Counted from the first letter of the stretch, positions 19,779 through 28,309 are shown. The stretch: DNA of 64,000 nucleotides from Tsukamurella sp. M9C (GCF_020169415.1 NZ_JAIULG010000020.1:1-64000); one strand, 5' to 3'. Made by a program: numbers and translations. Notes: generated from the sequence alone by a model not told the origin.

Positions 19779-20549
19779 TCAGGGCGGAGTCGCGCCCGCC
19801 CGCGCGGCCAGCAGCACGACGCCCAGCACCGCTCCCCCGACGGTCGTCGCCGCGAACAGCGCCACCCACACGCCGCCGGGGATCCTGGTCAGCCGGGCCA
19901 GCTGGTCGGCGTCGCTCTCCTGGCCCCGCCCGCGACGGCGCAGGGACTGCAGCTCGGCGACAGCGCGCGGCGCCCCGAAGAGGAGGAACCAGGTACCCAC
20001 GTGGGCCAGCGCGACCTTCGCGTCCGGGGCCGCCCACCAGGAGACGGCGACCACGACCGCGGCGGCGAGGAGCACCACGTACAGGCCGAAGAAGTTGCGG
20101 ATCTGCAGGAGCAGCAGCGCCAGCAGGAGCACCGCGGCCCACAGCGCGGCCAGGGCGTAGCCGCGGGAGAGCAAGACGGCGGCGACCAGGCCGATCACCG
20201 TCGGCGCCGGGTAGCCGGCCGCGAACGTGGTGACCATGCCGGGCCCGCGGGGTCGCCCGCGGGAGACGGTGAGCCCGGAGGTGTCGGAGTGCAGGCGGAC
20301 GCCGCTGAGCCGGCGTCCGCAGAGCACGGCGGTCACGGCGTGGCCGCCCTCGTGGGCGATGGTCACCACGTGCCGGGCCCGGCGCCACGCGGGCCGCCAC
20401 AGGACCAGGACGAGGGCCGCGACGGCCGTGCCCACCAGGACGGCGGCGCTCGGCGCGGGCTGGCGGTCGGCCACGTCGGCGACGACGCGGTCCCAGGCGT
20501 GGGCGAGGGCGTCGGGAAGGGCGGGATCCACCCGGTGCACGGTAGTCAC
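19779..20549 (-). CDS. M50-type membrane metallopeptidase-like protein
   Basis: 256 residues with about five membrane segments. The zinc motif HEGGH (HExxH, residues 66-70) sits at the membrane border, and a later FFGLYVVLLAAA region may supply further site residues. This matches the short actinobacterial M50B-like family related to site-2 proteases. Whether it cleaves a substrate is uncertain because a classical NxxPxxxxxxD motif is not obvious (SWWAAPDAKV is the nearest). Gene stands alone on the minus strand. Confidence 0.75.
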   Translation of the reverse strand: MTTVHRVDPALPDALAHAWDRVVADVADRQPAPSAAVLVGTAVAALVLVLWRPAWRRARHVVTIAHEGGHAVTAVLCGRRLSGVRLHSDTSGLTVSRGRPRGPGMVTTFAAGYPAPTVIGLVAAVLLSRGYALAALWAAVLLLALLLLQIRNFFGLYVVLLAAAVVVAVSWWAAPDAKVALAHVGTWFLLFGAPRAVAELQSLRRRGRGQESDADQLARLTRIPGGVWVALFAATTVGGAVLGVVLLAARAGATPP

Positions 20550-20653
20550 GGCCGCTGTGGGAACGCTGAGTCCGCACTCTCCCGGCCCGTGCGGTCGATA
20601 GTGCCCGCTGGGCGGGCAGAATCCACCGCACGCTCGGCCGATAACCTGGACGC

Positions 20654-21676
20654 ATGAGCCTCACCCCCCATTCGAGCCGCAGCCAGATCGTCACCGTGAC
20701 CGAGGTGATCGACGAGACGGCGCTCGCGAAGTCCTTCGTCTTCGATGCGGAGTGGGACTACCGGCCGGGCCAGTTCGTCACCGTCCGGGTCCCGTCGGAG
20801 CGCACGGGGTCCGTCGCCCGCTCCTACTCGCTGTACACCTCCCCGTTCGACGACGCGAAGCCCGGCGTGACCGTCAAGCGGACCGTCGACGGGTACGCCT
20901 CGAACTGGCTCTGCGACAACGTCACCGCGGGCGACGAGCTCGAGGTCCTGCCGCCGTCGGGCGTCTTCGTGCCGGAGAGCCTCGACGTGCCGCTGCTGCT
21001 GCTCGCGGCGGGCAGCGGCATCACGCCGATCATGTCGATCCTGGCGGCCGCACTCAAGGCCGGCACGCAGCCGGTCACGCTGCTGTACGCCAACGCCGAC
21101 CCGGAGGCCACGATCTTCCGCGCGGAGATCGCGCGACTGGAGGCGGAACACGAACGGCTCACGGTGATCTGGTGGATGGAGTCAGAGCGGGGCATCCCCG
21201 ACGCCGACATGCTGTCCGCGCTGCTCACGCCGTACCACTCGCGCGCGACCTACCTGTGCGGCCGCGACGAGTTCATGGCCGCCTGCAAGGAGGCCGCCAG
21301 GGTGATCGGCACCCCGCGCGAGCAGGTGCACCAGGAGATCTACGCCTCGCTCACCGGCGACGCCTTCGCCGACATCGTGCCCCACGAGGTGGAGGTCACC
21401 GCGGACTCGCCGCAGGTCACCGTCCACAACCTGGGCGCGAGCTTCACCGTGCCGTGGCCGGAGGGCGAGTCGCTGGTGGACGTGCTCATCAACAACGGCC
21501 ACGACGTGCCGTACTCCTGCCAATCGGGCGAGTGCGCCACGTGCCTGTGCAAGCTGACGAAGGGCACCGTCGCGATGGCGGTGACCGACGGACTCGACCC
21601 CGACGACGCCGAGGACGGCTACATTCTGGGGTGCCAGGCGAAGCCGACGTCGCCAGAGTTGGAGGTCGAGTACTGA
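20654..21676 (+). CDS. KshB-like ferredoxin-NAD(P) reductase with C-terminal [2Fe-2S] domain
   Basis: 340 residues. FAD domain: RPGQFVTVRVP and RSYSLYTSP. NAD domain: AAGSGITPIMSI and YLCGRDEFM. C-terminal plant-type ferredoxin domain: CQSGECATC followed by the fourth Cys in GYILGCQAK. This order is that of KshB/HmpA/PaaE reductases, which feed electrons to Rieske or other oxygenases. Its stop overlaps the next gene's ATG by one base, indicating a two-gene operon. The oxygenase partner is not in the immediate neighbourhood. A paralogue is at 52.3 kb. Confidence 0.9.
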   Translation: MSLTPHSSRSQIVTVTEVIDETALAKSFVFDAEWDYRPGQFVTVRVPSERTGSVARSYSLYTSPFDDAKPGVTVKRTVDGYASNWLCDNVTAGDELEVLPPSGVFVPESLDVPLLLLAAGSGITPIMSILAAALKAGTQPVTLLYANADPEATIFRAEIARLEAEHERLTVIWWMESERGIPDADMLSALLTPYHSRATYLCGRDEFMAACKEAARVIGTPREQVHQEIYASLTGDAFADIVPHEVEVTADSPQVTVHNLGASFTVPWPEGESLVDVLINNGHDVPYSCQSGECATCLCKLTKGTVAMAVTDGLDPDDAEDGYILGCQAKPTSPELEVEY

Positions 21677-22791
21677 TGCGGATCCGCGGAGCGGTGCTGG
21701 AGGAGATCGGGCGCGCGCGTCCGTACGCGCGGTCGCAGCCGATCTCGGTGGGCGAGCTCGAGCTCGCGCCGCCGGGCCCCGGCGAACTCCTGGTCCGCAT
21801 CGAGGCCGCGGGCCTGTGCCATTCGGATCTGTCGGTGGTCGACGGCAACCGCGTCCGCCCCGTGCCGATGCTGCTGGGCCACGAGGCCGCGGGCATCGTC
21901 GAGGCGCTGGGGCCCGGCACCGAGGGCGTCGCGGTCGGCGACCGCGTGGTCATGGCCTTCCTCCCCCGCTGCGGCGAGTGCGCCAATTGCCGCACCGACG
22001 GCCAGCTTCCGTGCACGCCGGGCAGCGTCGCCAACAACGCCGGCGAGCTGCTGGGCGGCGGCCGGCGACTGTCGCGCGACGGCGCGGAGGTGCACCACCA
22101 CCTCGGGGTGTCCGGCTTCGCGACGCACACCGTGGTGGACGCCCGCTCCGTCACCCGCGTGGATGCCGATGTGCCGCCGGAGATCGCGGCCGTCCTCGGC
22201 TGCGCCGTGCTCACCGGCGGCGGTGCGGTGCTCAACGCCGGCGCACCGTCGAACGGCGACGACGTGATCGTCGTCGGCCTGGGCGGGGTCGGCATGGCCG
22301 CCGTCCTCACCGCCCTGTCCCTGCAGGCCGACGGTGCCGTCGGCCGCGTGATCGGCGTCGACGCGCAGCCCGCGAAGCTGGAGCAGGTGCGCGCCCTCGG
22401 CGCCGACGCCGCCTACACCCCTGCGGAACTCGCCGAGGCCGGCGTGCGCGCGCCCGTCGTGATCGAGGCGGCGGGCCACCCGAAGGCCTTCGAATCCGCG
22501 GTGGCGGCGACCGCTGTCGGCGGCCGGACGGTGACCGTCGGGCTGCCGAATCCCGCTGCGCGGTCCGAGATCAGCCCGCTCGTGCTCACCGCCGAGGCCC
22601 GCACCATCATCGGCAGCTACCTCGGCTCCGCCGTCCCGCAGCGCGACATCCCGCGGTACGTCGAGATGTGGCGCGCCGGCCGCCTGCCGGTCGAGAAGCT
22701 GATCAGCGGCGTCATCACGCTGGCGCAGATCAACGAGGGTATGGACTCCCTGGCCGACGGTGCCGCCGTCCGCCAGGTGATCCGCTTCTGA
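21676..22791 (+). CDS. Zinc-dependent alcohol dehydrogenase (MDR superfamily)
   Basis: 371 residues from the ATG overlapping the reductase stop. Catalytic zinc ligands are seen in AAGLCHSDLS (Cys) and LLGHEAAG (His-Glu). The structural zinc loop PRCGECANCRTDGQLPC has four Cys, and the NAD(H) Rossmann motif is VVGLGGVGMAA. Family members oxidise primary or secondary alcohols. In M. tuberculosis, adhD lies with a BVMO and SDR in the mymA operon, a related arrangement. Its last bases (22769-22792) are one copy of the 24-bp direct repeat. Confidence 0.9.
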   Translation: MRIRGAVLEEIGRARPYARSQPISVGELELAPPGPGELLVRIEAAGLCHSDLSVVDGNRVRPVPMLLGHEAAGIVEALGPGTEGVAVGDRVVMAFLPRCGECANCRTDGQLPCTPGSVANNAGELLGGGRRLSRDGAEVHHHLGVSGFATHTVVDARSVTRVDADVPPEIAAVLGCAVLTGGGAVLNAGAPSNGDDVIVVGLGGVGMAAVLTALSLQADGAVGRVIGVDAQPAKLEQVRALGADAAYTPAELAEAGVRAPVVIEAAGHPKAFESAVAATAVGGRTVTVGLPNPAARSEISPLVLTAEARTIIGSYLGSAVPQRDIPRYVEMWRAGRLPVEKLISGVITLAQINEGMDSLADGAAVRQVIRF

Positions 22792-22792
22792 C
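22769..22792. repeat. Direct repeat copy 1 (left boundary of TetR-MFS cassette)
   Basis: A 24-bp sequence beginning TCCGCCAGGTGATCCG and ending TTCTGAC; it matches 25002-25025 at 23 of 24 positions. This copy encodes the alcohol dehydrogenase C-terminus and stop, so it is likely the original copy. Confidence 0.8.
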
Positions 22793-22794
22793 GC

Positions 22795-23418
22795 CTAGGT
22801 CGCGGGCCGGATGCCGGCCAGGACGATGCCGATCTGACCGGCGACGTCGATGCCGTCCGGCACCTGCTCGGCGACCATGCCGATACCGCTGATCAGCTGC
22901 GACACGGTGCGGTAGCCGATCTCGGGGCGCACGAGGCCGGCGGCCCGCGCGCGCTCGAGGACACCCTCGCCGGCGGAGCCGAGTGCGGTCTTGCAGCTGT
23001 AGAGGACCGAGGTGTCGTCGTCGTCCGCGTCGGCGAGCAGGCGAGCGTGCAGGCCGCGGAAGAACGACTTGTGCTCGTAGTGGCTGTGCGCCCACTCGGA
23101 GAGGGCGCGCTCCGGTTCGACGTCGGCGAGGGCGATCAGCCGCTCCCCGTCGGCGGCGACCTCCACCTGCCAGTCGTCCAGGACTGCGCGATGCAGATGC
23201 GCGCGGGTCGGGAAGTGCCGGTACAGGGTGCCCGGCCCGACGCCCGCGGCTTTGGCGATCTCATCGAGAGACGCATCGGCTCCGCGATCACCGAACGCCT
23301 CGCGGGCGACCGCGAGGATCTTGTCGCGGTTGCGCTGTGCGTCCGCACGCAGCGGGCGCGGCGCCTCGACCCGTGGCGCACCGCCGACCGATACCGACCT
23401 TTCGGACACTTCGCTCAC
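22795..23418 (-). CDS. TetR-family transcriptional regulator of the adjacent efflux pump
   Basis: 207 residues from the GTG at 23418; a second GTG 9 nt downstream is also possible, and the frame extends upstream across the operators, which argues against longer starts. N-terminal helix-turn-helix: RDKILAVAREAFGDRGADAS-LDEIAKAAGVGPGTLYRHF. The C-terminal ligand domain contains LYSCKTALGSAGEGVLERARAAGLVRPEI, the usual TetR_C layout. It is divergent from the MFS gene with three operator-like palindromes between them, so it very probably represses both genes and itself. Confidence 0.9.
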   Translation of the reverse strand: MSEVSERSVSVGGAPRVEAPRPLRADAQRNRDKILAVAREAFGDRGADASLDEIAKAAGVGPGTLYRHFPTRAHLHRAVLDDWQVEVAADGERLIALADVEPERALSEWAHSHYEHKSFFRGLHARLLADADDDDTSVLYSCKTALGSAGEGVLERARAAGLVRPEIGYRTVSQLISGIGMVAEQVPDGIDVAGQIGIVLAGIRPAT

Positions 23419-23431
23419 ACCCCTTGCAAAC

Positions 23432-23510
23432 CGGAGACTGCCTCCGTAGCGTAACCGGAGAGGGCCTCCGATTCGCCGATTCATCTCCGAAAAACCGGAG
23501 CCGCTCTCCA
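23432..23510. promoter_or_regulatory. Three operator sites for the divergent TetR-MFS pair
   Basis: Two perfect 15-bp palindromes CGGAG-N5-CTCCG occur at 23432-23446 and 23456-23470 (24 bp apart). A third, with one changed base (CGGAG-N5-CTCCA), is at 23496-23510. Each is preceded by AC. Placement between the divergent starts is what a TetR repressor needs. Confidence 0.75.
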
Positions 23511-23579
23511 CATCGTAGCCCCTCGGCCGAGAACCGGGGACCATCGACCCGCCATCACCAGTGAATCAGGACACACTTC

Positions 23580-25013
23580 ATGTCGACGATCACCGCATCG
23601 GCTCTCCCGGACCGACCAGGAGCGCCTGCGCGCCCCGGCCTCATCCTCTCCGTCATCCTCACCGTCCAGCTCATGCTCGTGCTGGACGCCACCGTCGTGA
23701 ACGTCGCGCTACCGATCGTGCACAGCGCGTTCGGCTTCTCCGCCGCCGACCTGTCGTGGGTACTCAACGCCTACACCCTGGCGTTCGGCGGGCTGCTCCT
23801 GCTGGGCGGGCGTCTCGGCGACGTGCTCGGCTACCGGCGAACCTTCCTCGGCGGGCTCGTCGTCTTCCTCATCGGCTCAGTGCTCGGCGGGTTCGCCCTG
23901 ACGGGCGTCTGGCTGGTCGCCGCCCGCGCGGTGCAGGGCGTGGGTGCGGCGATCGCCGCGCCGGCGGCGCTGGCCCTGCTCACCCGGTCACAGCCGGAGG
24001 GCGCCGCGCGCAACCGCGCGCTCGGCCTGTTCGCGGCGGTCAGCTCCGGCGGCGGCTCGGTCGGCCTGCTCCTCGGCGGCGCCCTCACCTCGTGGGCGTC
24101 CTGGCGCTGGGCCTTCTTCATCAACGTGCCGATCGGGATCGCCGCGCTGGTCCTCGGATCCCGGCTGCTCCCGAGAACGCCCCGTCGACGCGAGCCCTTC
24201 GACGTGCCCGGCGCGCTCGCCGCGACCATCGGCATGACATCGCTCGTCGCCGGCTTCGTCTGGCTCCCCGAGAGCGGCATCGCGCCGCGCACCGTGGCGG
24301 CGTTCGGCGTAGCAGTGATCGCCCTGGCCACGCTCTGCGTCGTCGAACGTCGCACCGATCACCCGCTGTTCGCGTTCCGCCTGCTCCGGGATCCCCACCG
24401 GGTGGCCGCACTGGTCGGGTTCGTGCTCATCGTGGGCCCGCAGATGACCGCGTTCTTCTTCCTGGTGCAGTTCCTCCAGGTGGTACACGGCTATTCCGCG
24501 TTCCTGACGGGCGTCGCCTTCCTCCCACTGACGCTGGGCATCTTCGGCGTCTCCCGGATCTCGCCGCGCCTGGTGAACCGATTCGGGCCCGCGCCGGTCG
24601 CGGTCGTCGGCACGATCCTGCTGGCCGTGGGGCACTTCCAGCTTGCACAACTCACCACGAGCAGCGGCTACTGGGCCGCCGTGTTCGTCCCCACACTCCT
24701 GCTCGGTATCGGCGGCGGGCTCGCCTTCATGCCCTTCACCAGCCGCATCCTCTCGGGCGTCCCCGCCTCCGATGCGGGCGCGGCCGCGGGCCTGATGCAG
24801 ACGGCGCAGCAGGCCGGCGGCGTAGCGCTCGGCCTCGCTGTGCTCATCGCGATCTCCGGAATCAGCTCCGGCGAGGGTGCGACGACGACGGTGCCGGATT
24901 TGATCTCGGGCATGGATCGCGCGTTCCTCGCGGGCTCCGGCTTCGTCGCCCTGAGTCTGCTGATCACGCTCGGGTCGGCACTGTGGAGTAGGAAGCCGGT
25001 CTCCGCCAGGTGA
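23580..25013 (+). CDS. MFS drug-efflux transporter (DHA2, 14-TM type)
   Basis: 477 residues, about 14 hydrophobic segments. Motif A is LLLLGGRLGDVLGYRRTF after the second segment; motif C-like glycine-rich stretches follow in segment 5, and the N-terminus has LDATVVNVALP, the D1 motif of DHA2 proton antiporters. Predicted to export toxic compounds using proton motive force. The last codons and stop (…SAR, TGA) lie inside the second 24-bp direct repeat, so the present 3' end was created when the cassette joined this site. Confidence 0.9.
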   Translation: MSTITASALPDRPGAPARPGLILSVILTVQLMLVLDATVVNVALPIVHSAFGFSAADLSWVLNAYTLAFGGLLLLGGRLGDVLGYRRTFLGGLVVFLIGSVLGGFALTGVWLVAARAVQGVGAAIAAPAALALLTRSQPEGAARNRALGLFAAVSSGGGSVGLLLGGALTSWASWRWAFFINVPIGIAALVLGSRLLPRTPRRREPFDVPGALAATIGMTSLVAGFVWLPESGIAPRTVAAFGVAVIALATLCVVERRTDHPLFAFRLLRDPHRVAALVGFVLIVGPQMTAFFFLVQFLQVVHGYSAFLTGVAFLPLTLGIFGVSRISPRLVNRFGPAPVAVVGTILLAVGHFQLAQLTTSSGYWAAVFVPTLLLGIGGGLAFMPFTSRILSGVPASDAGAAAGLMQTAQQAGGVALGLAVLIAISGISSGEGATTTVPDLISGMDRAFLAGSGFVALSLLITLGSALWSRKPVSAR

Positions 25014-25025
25014 TCCGGTTCTGAC
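25002..25025. repeat. Direct repeat copy 2 (right boundary of TetR-MFS cassette)
   Basis: Matches 22769-22792 at 23 of 24 positions. Here it is read in a different frame as the end of the MFS gene and finishes exactly at the stop codon of the convergent SDR gene. Confidence 0.8.
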
Positions 25026-25844
25026 CTACGCCTGGGGCGCCTCCGGCGGCGACGCGGGCCGCGGCCAGTCCGTCGGGCGCTGCTGGGCGTCGAGGCCACC
25101 GTCGGCGAAGACGACGGAGCCCACGCAGTACCCGGACTCGGGGCCGAGCAGGAACTGCGCGAGCGCGGCGATCTCCTCCGGCTTCCCGGCGCGGCCGGCG
25201 GGGATCAGCTCGAGGAAGGCGTCCATCGCGGCACCGAGCTGCGGGTCGGCGCGCCCGGCCTGCGTCATCGGGGTGTCGATGAGCCCCGGCGCGATGGCGT
25301 TGAGCCGGATGCCCTGCCGCACGTACTCGGCGGCGTGCGTGCGCACGTAGTAGGCCAGCGCGGCCTTCGTCGCCGGGTAGGCCAGGATCGAGGCGTACTC
25401 GCCGTAGGAGTCGGCGAGGTCGGAAGCGGCGTGCTCGTCGCCGTCGAGGCACATCTCGGCCAGCTGCAGCGGCCAGCCCGGCTGCGTGGTCGTGGAGTTC
25501 GAGCTCACCAGCAGCGCCGCCGACGGCCCGCGGGCGAGCAGGGGCCGCAGCCCCACCAGCAGGTCGACCGCCCCGAAGTAGTTCACCGCGACGACCGACG
25601 CGCCCGAGCGGCCCGCGGCCGGCCCCAGCCCGGCGAACGCGGCGAAGCCGGCGAGCGGCGCGGAGCCCACCAGCTCGCCGATCCGCGCGACGGCCTCGAA
25701 CCGGCCCCCGGGCGTCCCGAGATCGGCCTCGACGTCGGTCCCGCGCAGGTCGACGCCGATCACGCCGTGCCCGGCGGCGTGCAGCCGCTCCGCCGTCGCC
25801 GCGCCGAGACCCGACGCCGCACCCGTCACCACGTACATGCTCAT
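25026..25844 (-). CDS. SDR-family oxidoreductase, 3-alpha-hydroxysteroid dehydrogenase-like
   Basis: 272 residues from the ATG at 25844 (AAGG lies 9 nt upstream; ATGs at 25853 and 25838 are alternatives). NAD motif TGAASGLG at the N-terminus; catalytic Ser in VSSNSTT and Tyr-Lys in YPATK. The layout VRTHAAEYVRQGIRLNAIAPG then DTPMTQAG and FADGGLDA resembles Comamonas 3-alpha-HSD/carbonyl reductase. Likely substrates are hydroxysteroids or related ketones, which fits the nearby BVMO and KshB-like genes. Convergent with the MFS gene. Confidence 0.88.
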   Translation of the reverse strand: MSMYVVTGAASGLGAATAERLHAAGHGVIGVDLRGTDVEADLGTPGGRFEAVARIGELVGSAPLAGFAAFAGLGPAAGRSGASVVAVNYFGAVDLLVGLRPLLARGPSAALLVSSNSTTTQPGWPLQLAEMCLDGDEHAASDLADSYGEYASILAYPATKAALAYYVRTHAAEYVRQGIRLNAIAPGLIDTPMTQAGRADPQLGAAMDAFLELIPAGRAGKPEEIAALAQFLLGPESGYCVGSVVFADGGLDAQQRPTDWPRPASPPEAPQA

Positions 25845-25943
25845 ATCCCCCATCCTTCCCCCTGCGAACGGATTCGCGGCAAATCGGATGACATCCGCCC
25901 CGGTCCGGTTTAGCGTGAACGCACGCCGACCAGAGGAGACCCC

Positions 25944-26102
25944 ATGACCGACGACGGTATCGCCGACAAGTTCAAGGAAGCACTCGAACGCAAGAACGCG
26001 TCGAACCGCAAGGGTTCCGCCCACCTGGACGGGTCCGCGAAGCCCGCGACCCCGCACGGGTCGGAGAGCCACCAGCAGCAGTTCCGTCGCAAGAGCGGAT
26101 AG
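25944..26102 (+). CDS. DUF5302 family small protein
   Basis: 52 residues, preceded by GAGGAG. It begins MTDDGIADKFKEALERKNA and ends QQFRRKSG; this C-terminal FRRKSG and the short highly charged body are the hallmarks of the actinobacterial DUF5302 family. No membrane segment or catalytic motif. It is expected to be an abundant intrinsically disordered protein; function not known. Confidence 0.8.
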   Translation: MTDDGIADKFKEALERKNASNRKGSAHLDGSAKPATPHGSESHQQQFRRKSG

Positions 26103-26116
26103 CGGAACCGCGCGAC

Positions 26117-26148
26117 GGCCCGGCGAACCCGACAGGGATCGCCGGGCC
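26117..26148. terminator. Hairpin between convergent DUF5302 and SHOCT-like genes
   Basis: Perfect 10-bp arms GGCCCGGCGA (26117-26126) and TCGCCGGGCC (26139-26148) with a 12-nt loop sit between two convergent stops, so it probably terminates both. Confidence 0.7.
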
Positions 26149-26963
26149 TACGTCGTTCCCAGCAGCCGCCGCCGGGCCTCCCCGTACTCGCGCTCGCTGA
26201 TCCGCCCGGCCGCCCGCAGCGCGTCCAGCTCGTCCAGCCGCTCGGTGAGCGACCTCCCGTCGGTGGCCGCCGCGCCCGGCTGCCGCCCGTACTGCCGGAC
26301 GATCGCCATCACCTCCTGCCGGAGGTACGGATCGCCGTTCCGCAGGTCGACGGTGCCGTCCGTCGCGATCCCGTGCCGGCGGAGGACCTCCAGGATCGCG
26401 ATCAGGGGGCCGGGCTGCCCGCTGAGGTCGTAGGTCCGGCCGTCCTCCGCCGACGAGAACTGCGCCGGCACCGAACCCGCCACCAGCGCCGACGCCTGCC
26501 AGTCGATCTCGAACTCCCGCGTCGCGGGGTCGACGACGACCGCGAGCACGCGGCGGTGCAGCAGCCCCTGCGCCACGATCGGCACCGTCTTGCGGATCTG
26601 CGCGTCGAACGTCGGCACCCCGTCGCCGTGGATCCGCAGGCCGAGCTTCATCAGGGGCTGCCCGTTGATCTCGACGGTGGTCTGTTCGACCGACGTGAGG
26701 TCGGCGAGGGCCATCCGGCCCGTCGCCATCATGCGGGCGATCTTCTCGCGCCGGTTGTCCGCGCCGTACGCGATGGCGAAGGCGATGAGCACGTTGAGCA
26801 CCGTGATCGCCGCGCCGGTCCAGAACATCCACTGCAGCGACCGGTCGCCGATCACGAAGTACAGCACCAGGAAGATCGGCCCGACGATCCCGCACAGCAT
26901 CACGAAGGCGAGGGTCCGGAGGAACGTGCCGACGAAGCCGCGATCGGCGCGTGCTGTGTCCAT
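26148..26963 (-). CDS. Membrane protein with C-terminal SHOCT-like domain
   Basis: 271 residues from the ATG at 26963. Two adjacent membrane segments (TFLRTLAFVMLCGIVGPIFL region and the FWTGAAITVLNVLIAFAIAY region) are followed by a soluble beta-rich domain. A C-terminal helical SHOCT motif LDELDALRAAGRISEREYGE-ARRRLL ends the protein. SHOCT domains are short oligomerisation modules at the ends of actinobacterial membrane proteins. Function unknown. No strong ribosome binding site precedes this start. Confidence 0.75.
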   Translation of the reverse strand: MDTARADRGFVGTFLRTLAFVMLCGIVGPIFLVLYFVIGDRSLQWMFWTGAAITVLNVLIAFAIAYGADNRREKIARMMATGRMALADLTSVEQTTVEINGQPLMKLGLRIHGDGVPTFDAQIRKTVPIVAQGLLHRRVLAVVVDPATREFEIDWQASALVAGSVPAQFSSAEDGRTYDLSGQPGPLIAILEVLRRHGIATDGTVDLRNGDPYLRQEVMAIVRQYGRQPGAAATDGRSLTERLDELDALRAAGRISEREYGEARRRLLGTT

Positions 26964-27051
26964 GGATGCAGGGTACGGACGCGTCGGGCGACCCCACAGG
27001 GCATCCGATAGACTTGCGATCGCACTACGACGGTCGCACGAGGAGGGTGTC

Positions 27052-27942
27052 ATCGACCTTCCGCTACTGATCCCCGTACCGATCGTGCGCCGCCCGGTAC
27101 CCGAGGGCGTGCCGCCGGAAAACCCTGCCGTCCATCAGGTCCGAGCCGTCATCGGGTCGATCCTCGGCTCGCTCCGGGGCGGTCCGCACCTGCCGGAGTC
27201 GGGCCTGAACTGGGCCGCCGCCTACCTCACCCGCGGGCCCGAGCCGCTGCTCGTCGTGACCACCACCGACGCCGGCTGGCTGCCGCTCGGCACCATCGTC
27301 CCCGCGGGCGTGCGCGTGCTGTGGAACGTCCCCACGGCGGCCGCGTGGGCCACCGTCGACGATCCCGTGCGGCAGCTGGTGGAGTTCGCGGAGGCCGAGG
27401 GCTACACGATCCACGCGGTCGCCACCACCCACCCCAGCCGGGCGCACCACATCCCGAACGGCCCGTGGAAGCTCGTCGGCGAGCGCCATCCCGGGCAGGT
27501 ACTGCCGTACCGGGTCACGCGCTTCGAGGCCGTCGCCTCCCCCGCCCGCGTCGCGCACATCCGCACCCTGTACCCCGACGAGGCCGATCGCCAGGCCCGC
27601 GCCCTCCTCCGCGACCTGGAGCGGATCACCGTCGAGCCCGAGTACGCGATCGGCGTCGACGAGGCCCGCGCGGAGGCGCGACGGTACCTCGCCGCCGGCC
27701 GGGACGTGCCCGCGGCGGTGGGCGATCAGCTGCTGCTCGACCAGGACGCCCTCGCCGATGCGCTGAACCTGGCGCGCACCCCGCCGCGGTCGCTGACCGC
27801 CGGCGGCGGCCCGCCCGACGGTGCGGCGCTCCGGTCCCGGCTCGTCGAGCGCGCGCTGGTGGAGGTCACGATCGCCGCGGCCCGGCACGACCTGGAGTCC
27901 GCGATCTACGGCTGGACCTTCGCGCGCTACCTGGCGCGCTGA
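27052..27942 (+). CDS. Conserved hypothetical cytosolic protein; start codon uncertain (possible ATC)
   Basis: About 296 residues if translation begins at the ATC at 27052, which lies 5 nt after a perfect AGGAGG (27041-27046). No ATG, GTG or TTG in frame fits that ribosome binding site. The alternatives are a GTG at 27085 (285 aa) or an ATG at 26962 (326 aa, before the binding site). The protein starts near IDLPLLIPVPIVRRPVPEGV and has an Ala-rich helical C-terminus. No membrane segment or known motif was recognised. Confidence 0.75.
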   Translation: MDLPLLIPVPIVRRPVPEGVPPENPAVHQVRAVIGSILGSLRGGPHLPESGLNWAAAYLTRGPEPLLVVTTTDAGWLPLGTIVPAGVRVLWNVPTAAAWATVDDPVRQLVEFAEAEGYTIHAVATTHPSRAHHIPNGPWKLVGERHPGQVLPYRVTRFEAVASPARVAHIRTLYPDEADRQARALLRDLERITVEPEYAIGVDEARAEARRYLAAGRDVPAAVGDQLLLDQDALADALNLARTPPRSLTAGGGPPDGAALRSRLVERALVEVTIAAARHDLESAIYGWTFARYLAR

Positions 27943-27949
27943 GCGGCCA

Positions 27950-28309
27950 TCAGGGGTACGTCTTGTACCGGTCCCAGTGGCGGACGCACAGGTACTGCGC
28001 CGCGTAGAAGACGAGCTGCTGCCGCTCCCACAGCGGGTACGCCCGCTCGTCGTTGTAGAGCGCGCGCGTCGCCCCGGCGGTGCTCCCCGGGTTCCGGTCG
28101 AGCGCGGCGCACGCCCGGTAGCCGAACCGGACCATCTGGGCGTCGGTGGTCCGATCGCCGAACGGCTTGGTGAAGTCGTGGAGGTTCTTCGAGGCCACGA
28201 CGAACCGGCCCTCGTCGAGCCGGCCGTCGGCCTGCGCGGGCGCCTGCACCAGCGCGGCGCACCCCAGCGCCACGGCCGCGGCCGCCACCGCCCTCATCAG
28301 CTTCGGCAT
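27950..28309 (-). CDS. Small secreted protein, DUF732-like
   Basis: 119 residues with a Sec signal peptide (AAAAVALGCAALVQAPAQA, cut before DG). The mature part has two Cys in GYRACAAL and AAQYLCVRH, arranged like the Cys pair of the mycobacterial DUF732 family, which would form one disulfide. The helical layout also fits. I do not see enough of the family core to be sure. Convergent with the preceding gene, 7 bp between stops. Confidence 0.65.
   Translation of the reverse strand: MPKLMRAVAAAAVALGCAALVQAPAQADGRLDEGRFVVASKNLHDFTKPFGDRTTDAQMVRFGYRACAALDRNPGSTAGATRALYNDERAYPLWERQQLVFYAAQYLCVRHWDRYKTYP

Noticed and set aside
22795-25001. Complete mobile element carrying the TetR-MFS cassette
   Set aside because: No transposase, integrase or terminal inverted repeats, and the flanking repeat is too long (24 bp) for a typical IS target duplication. 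Recorded as a recombination footprint instead.
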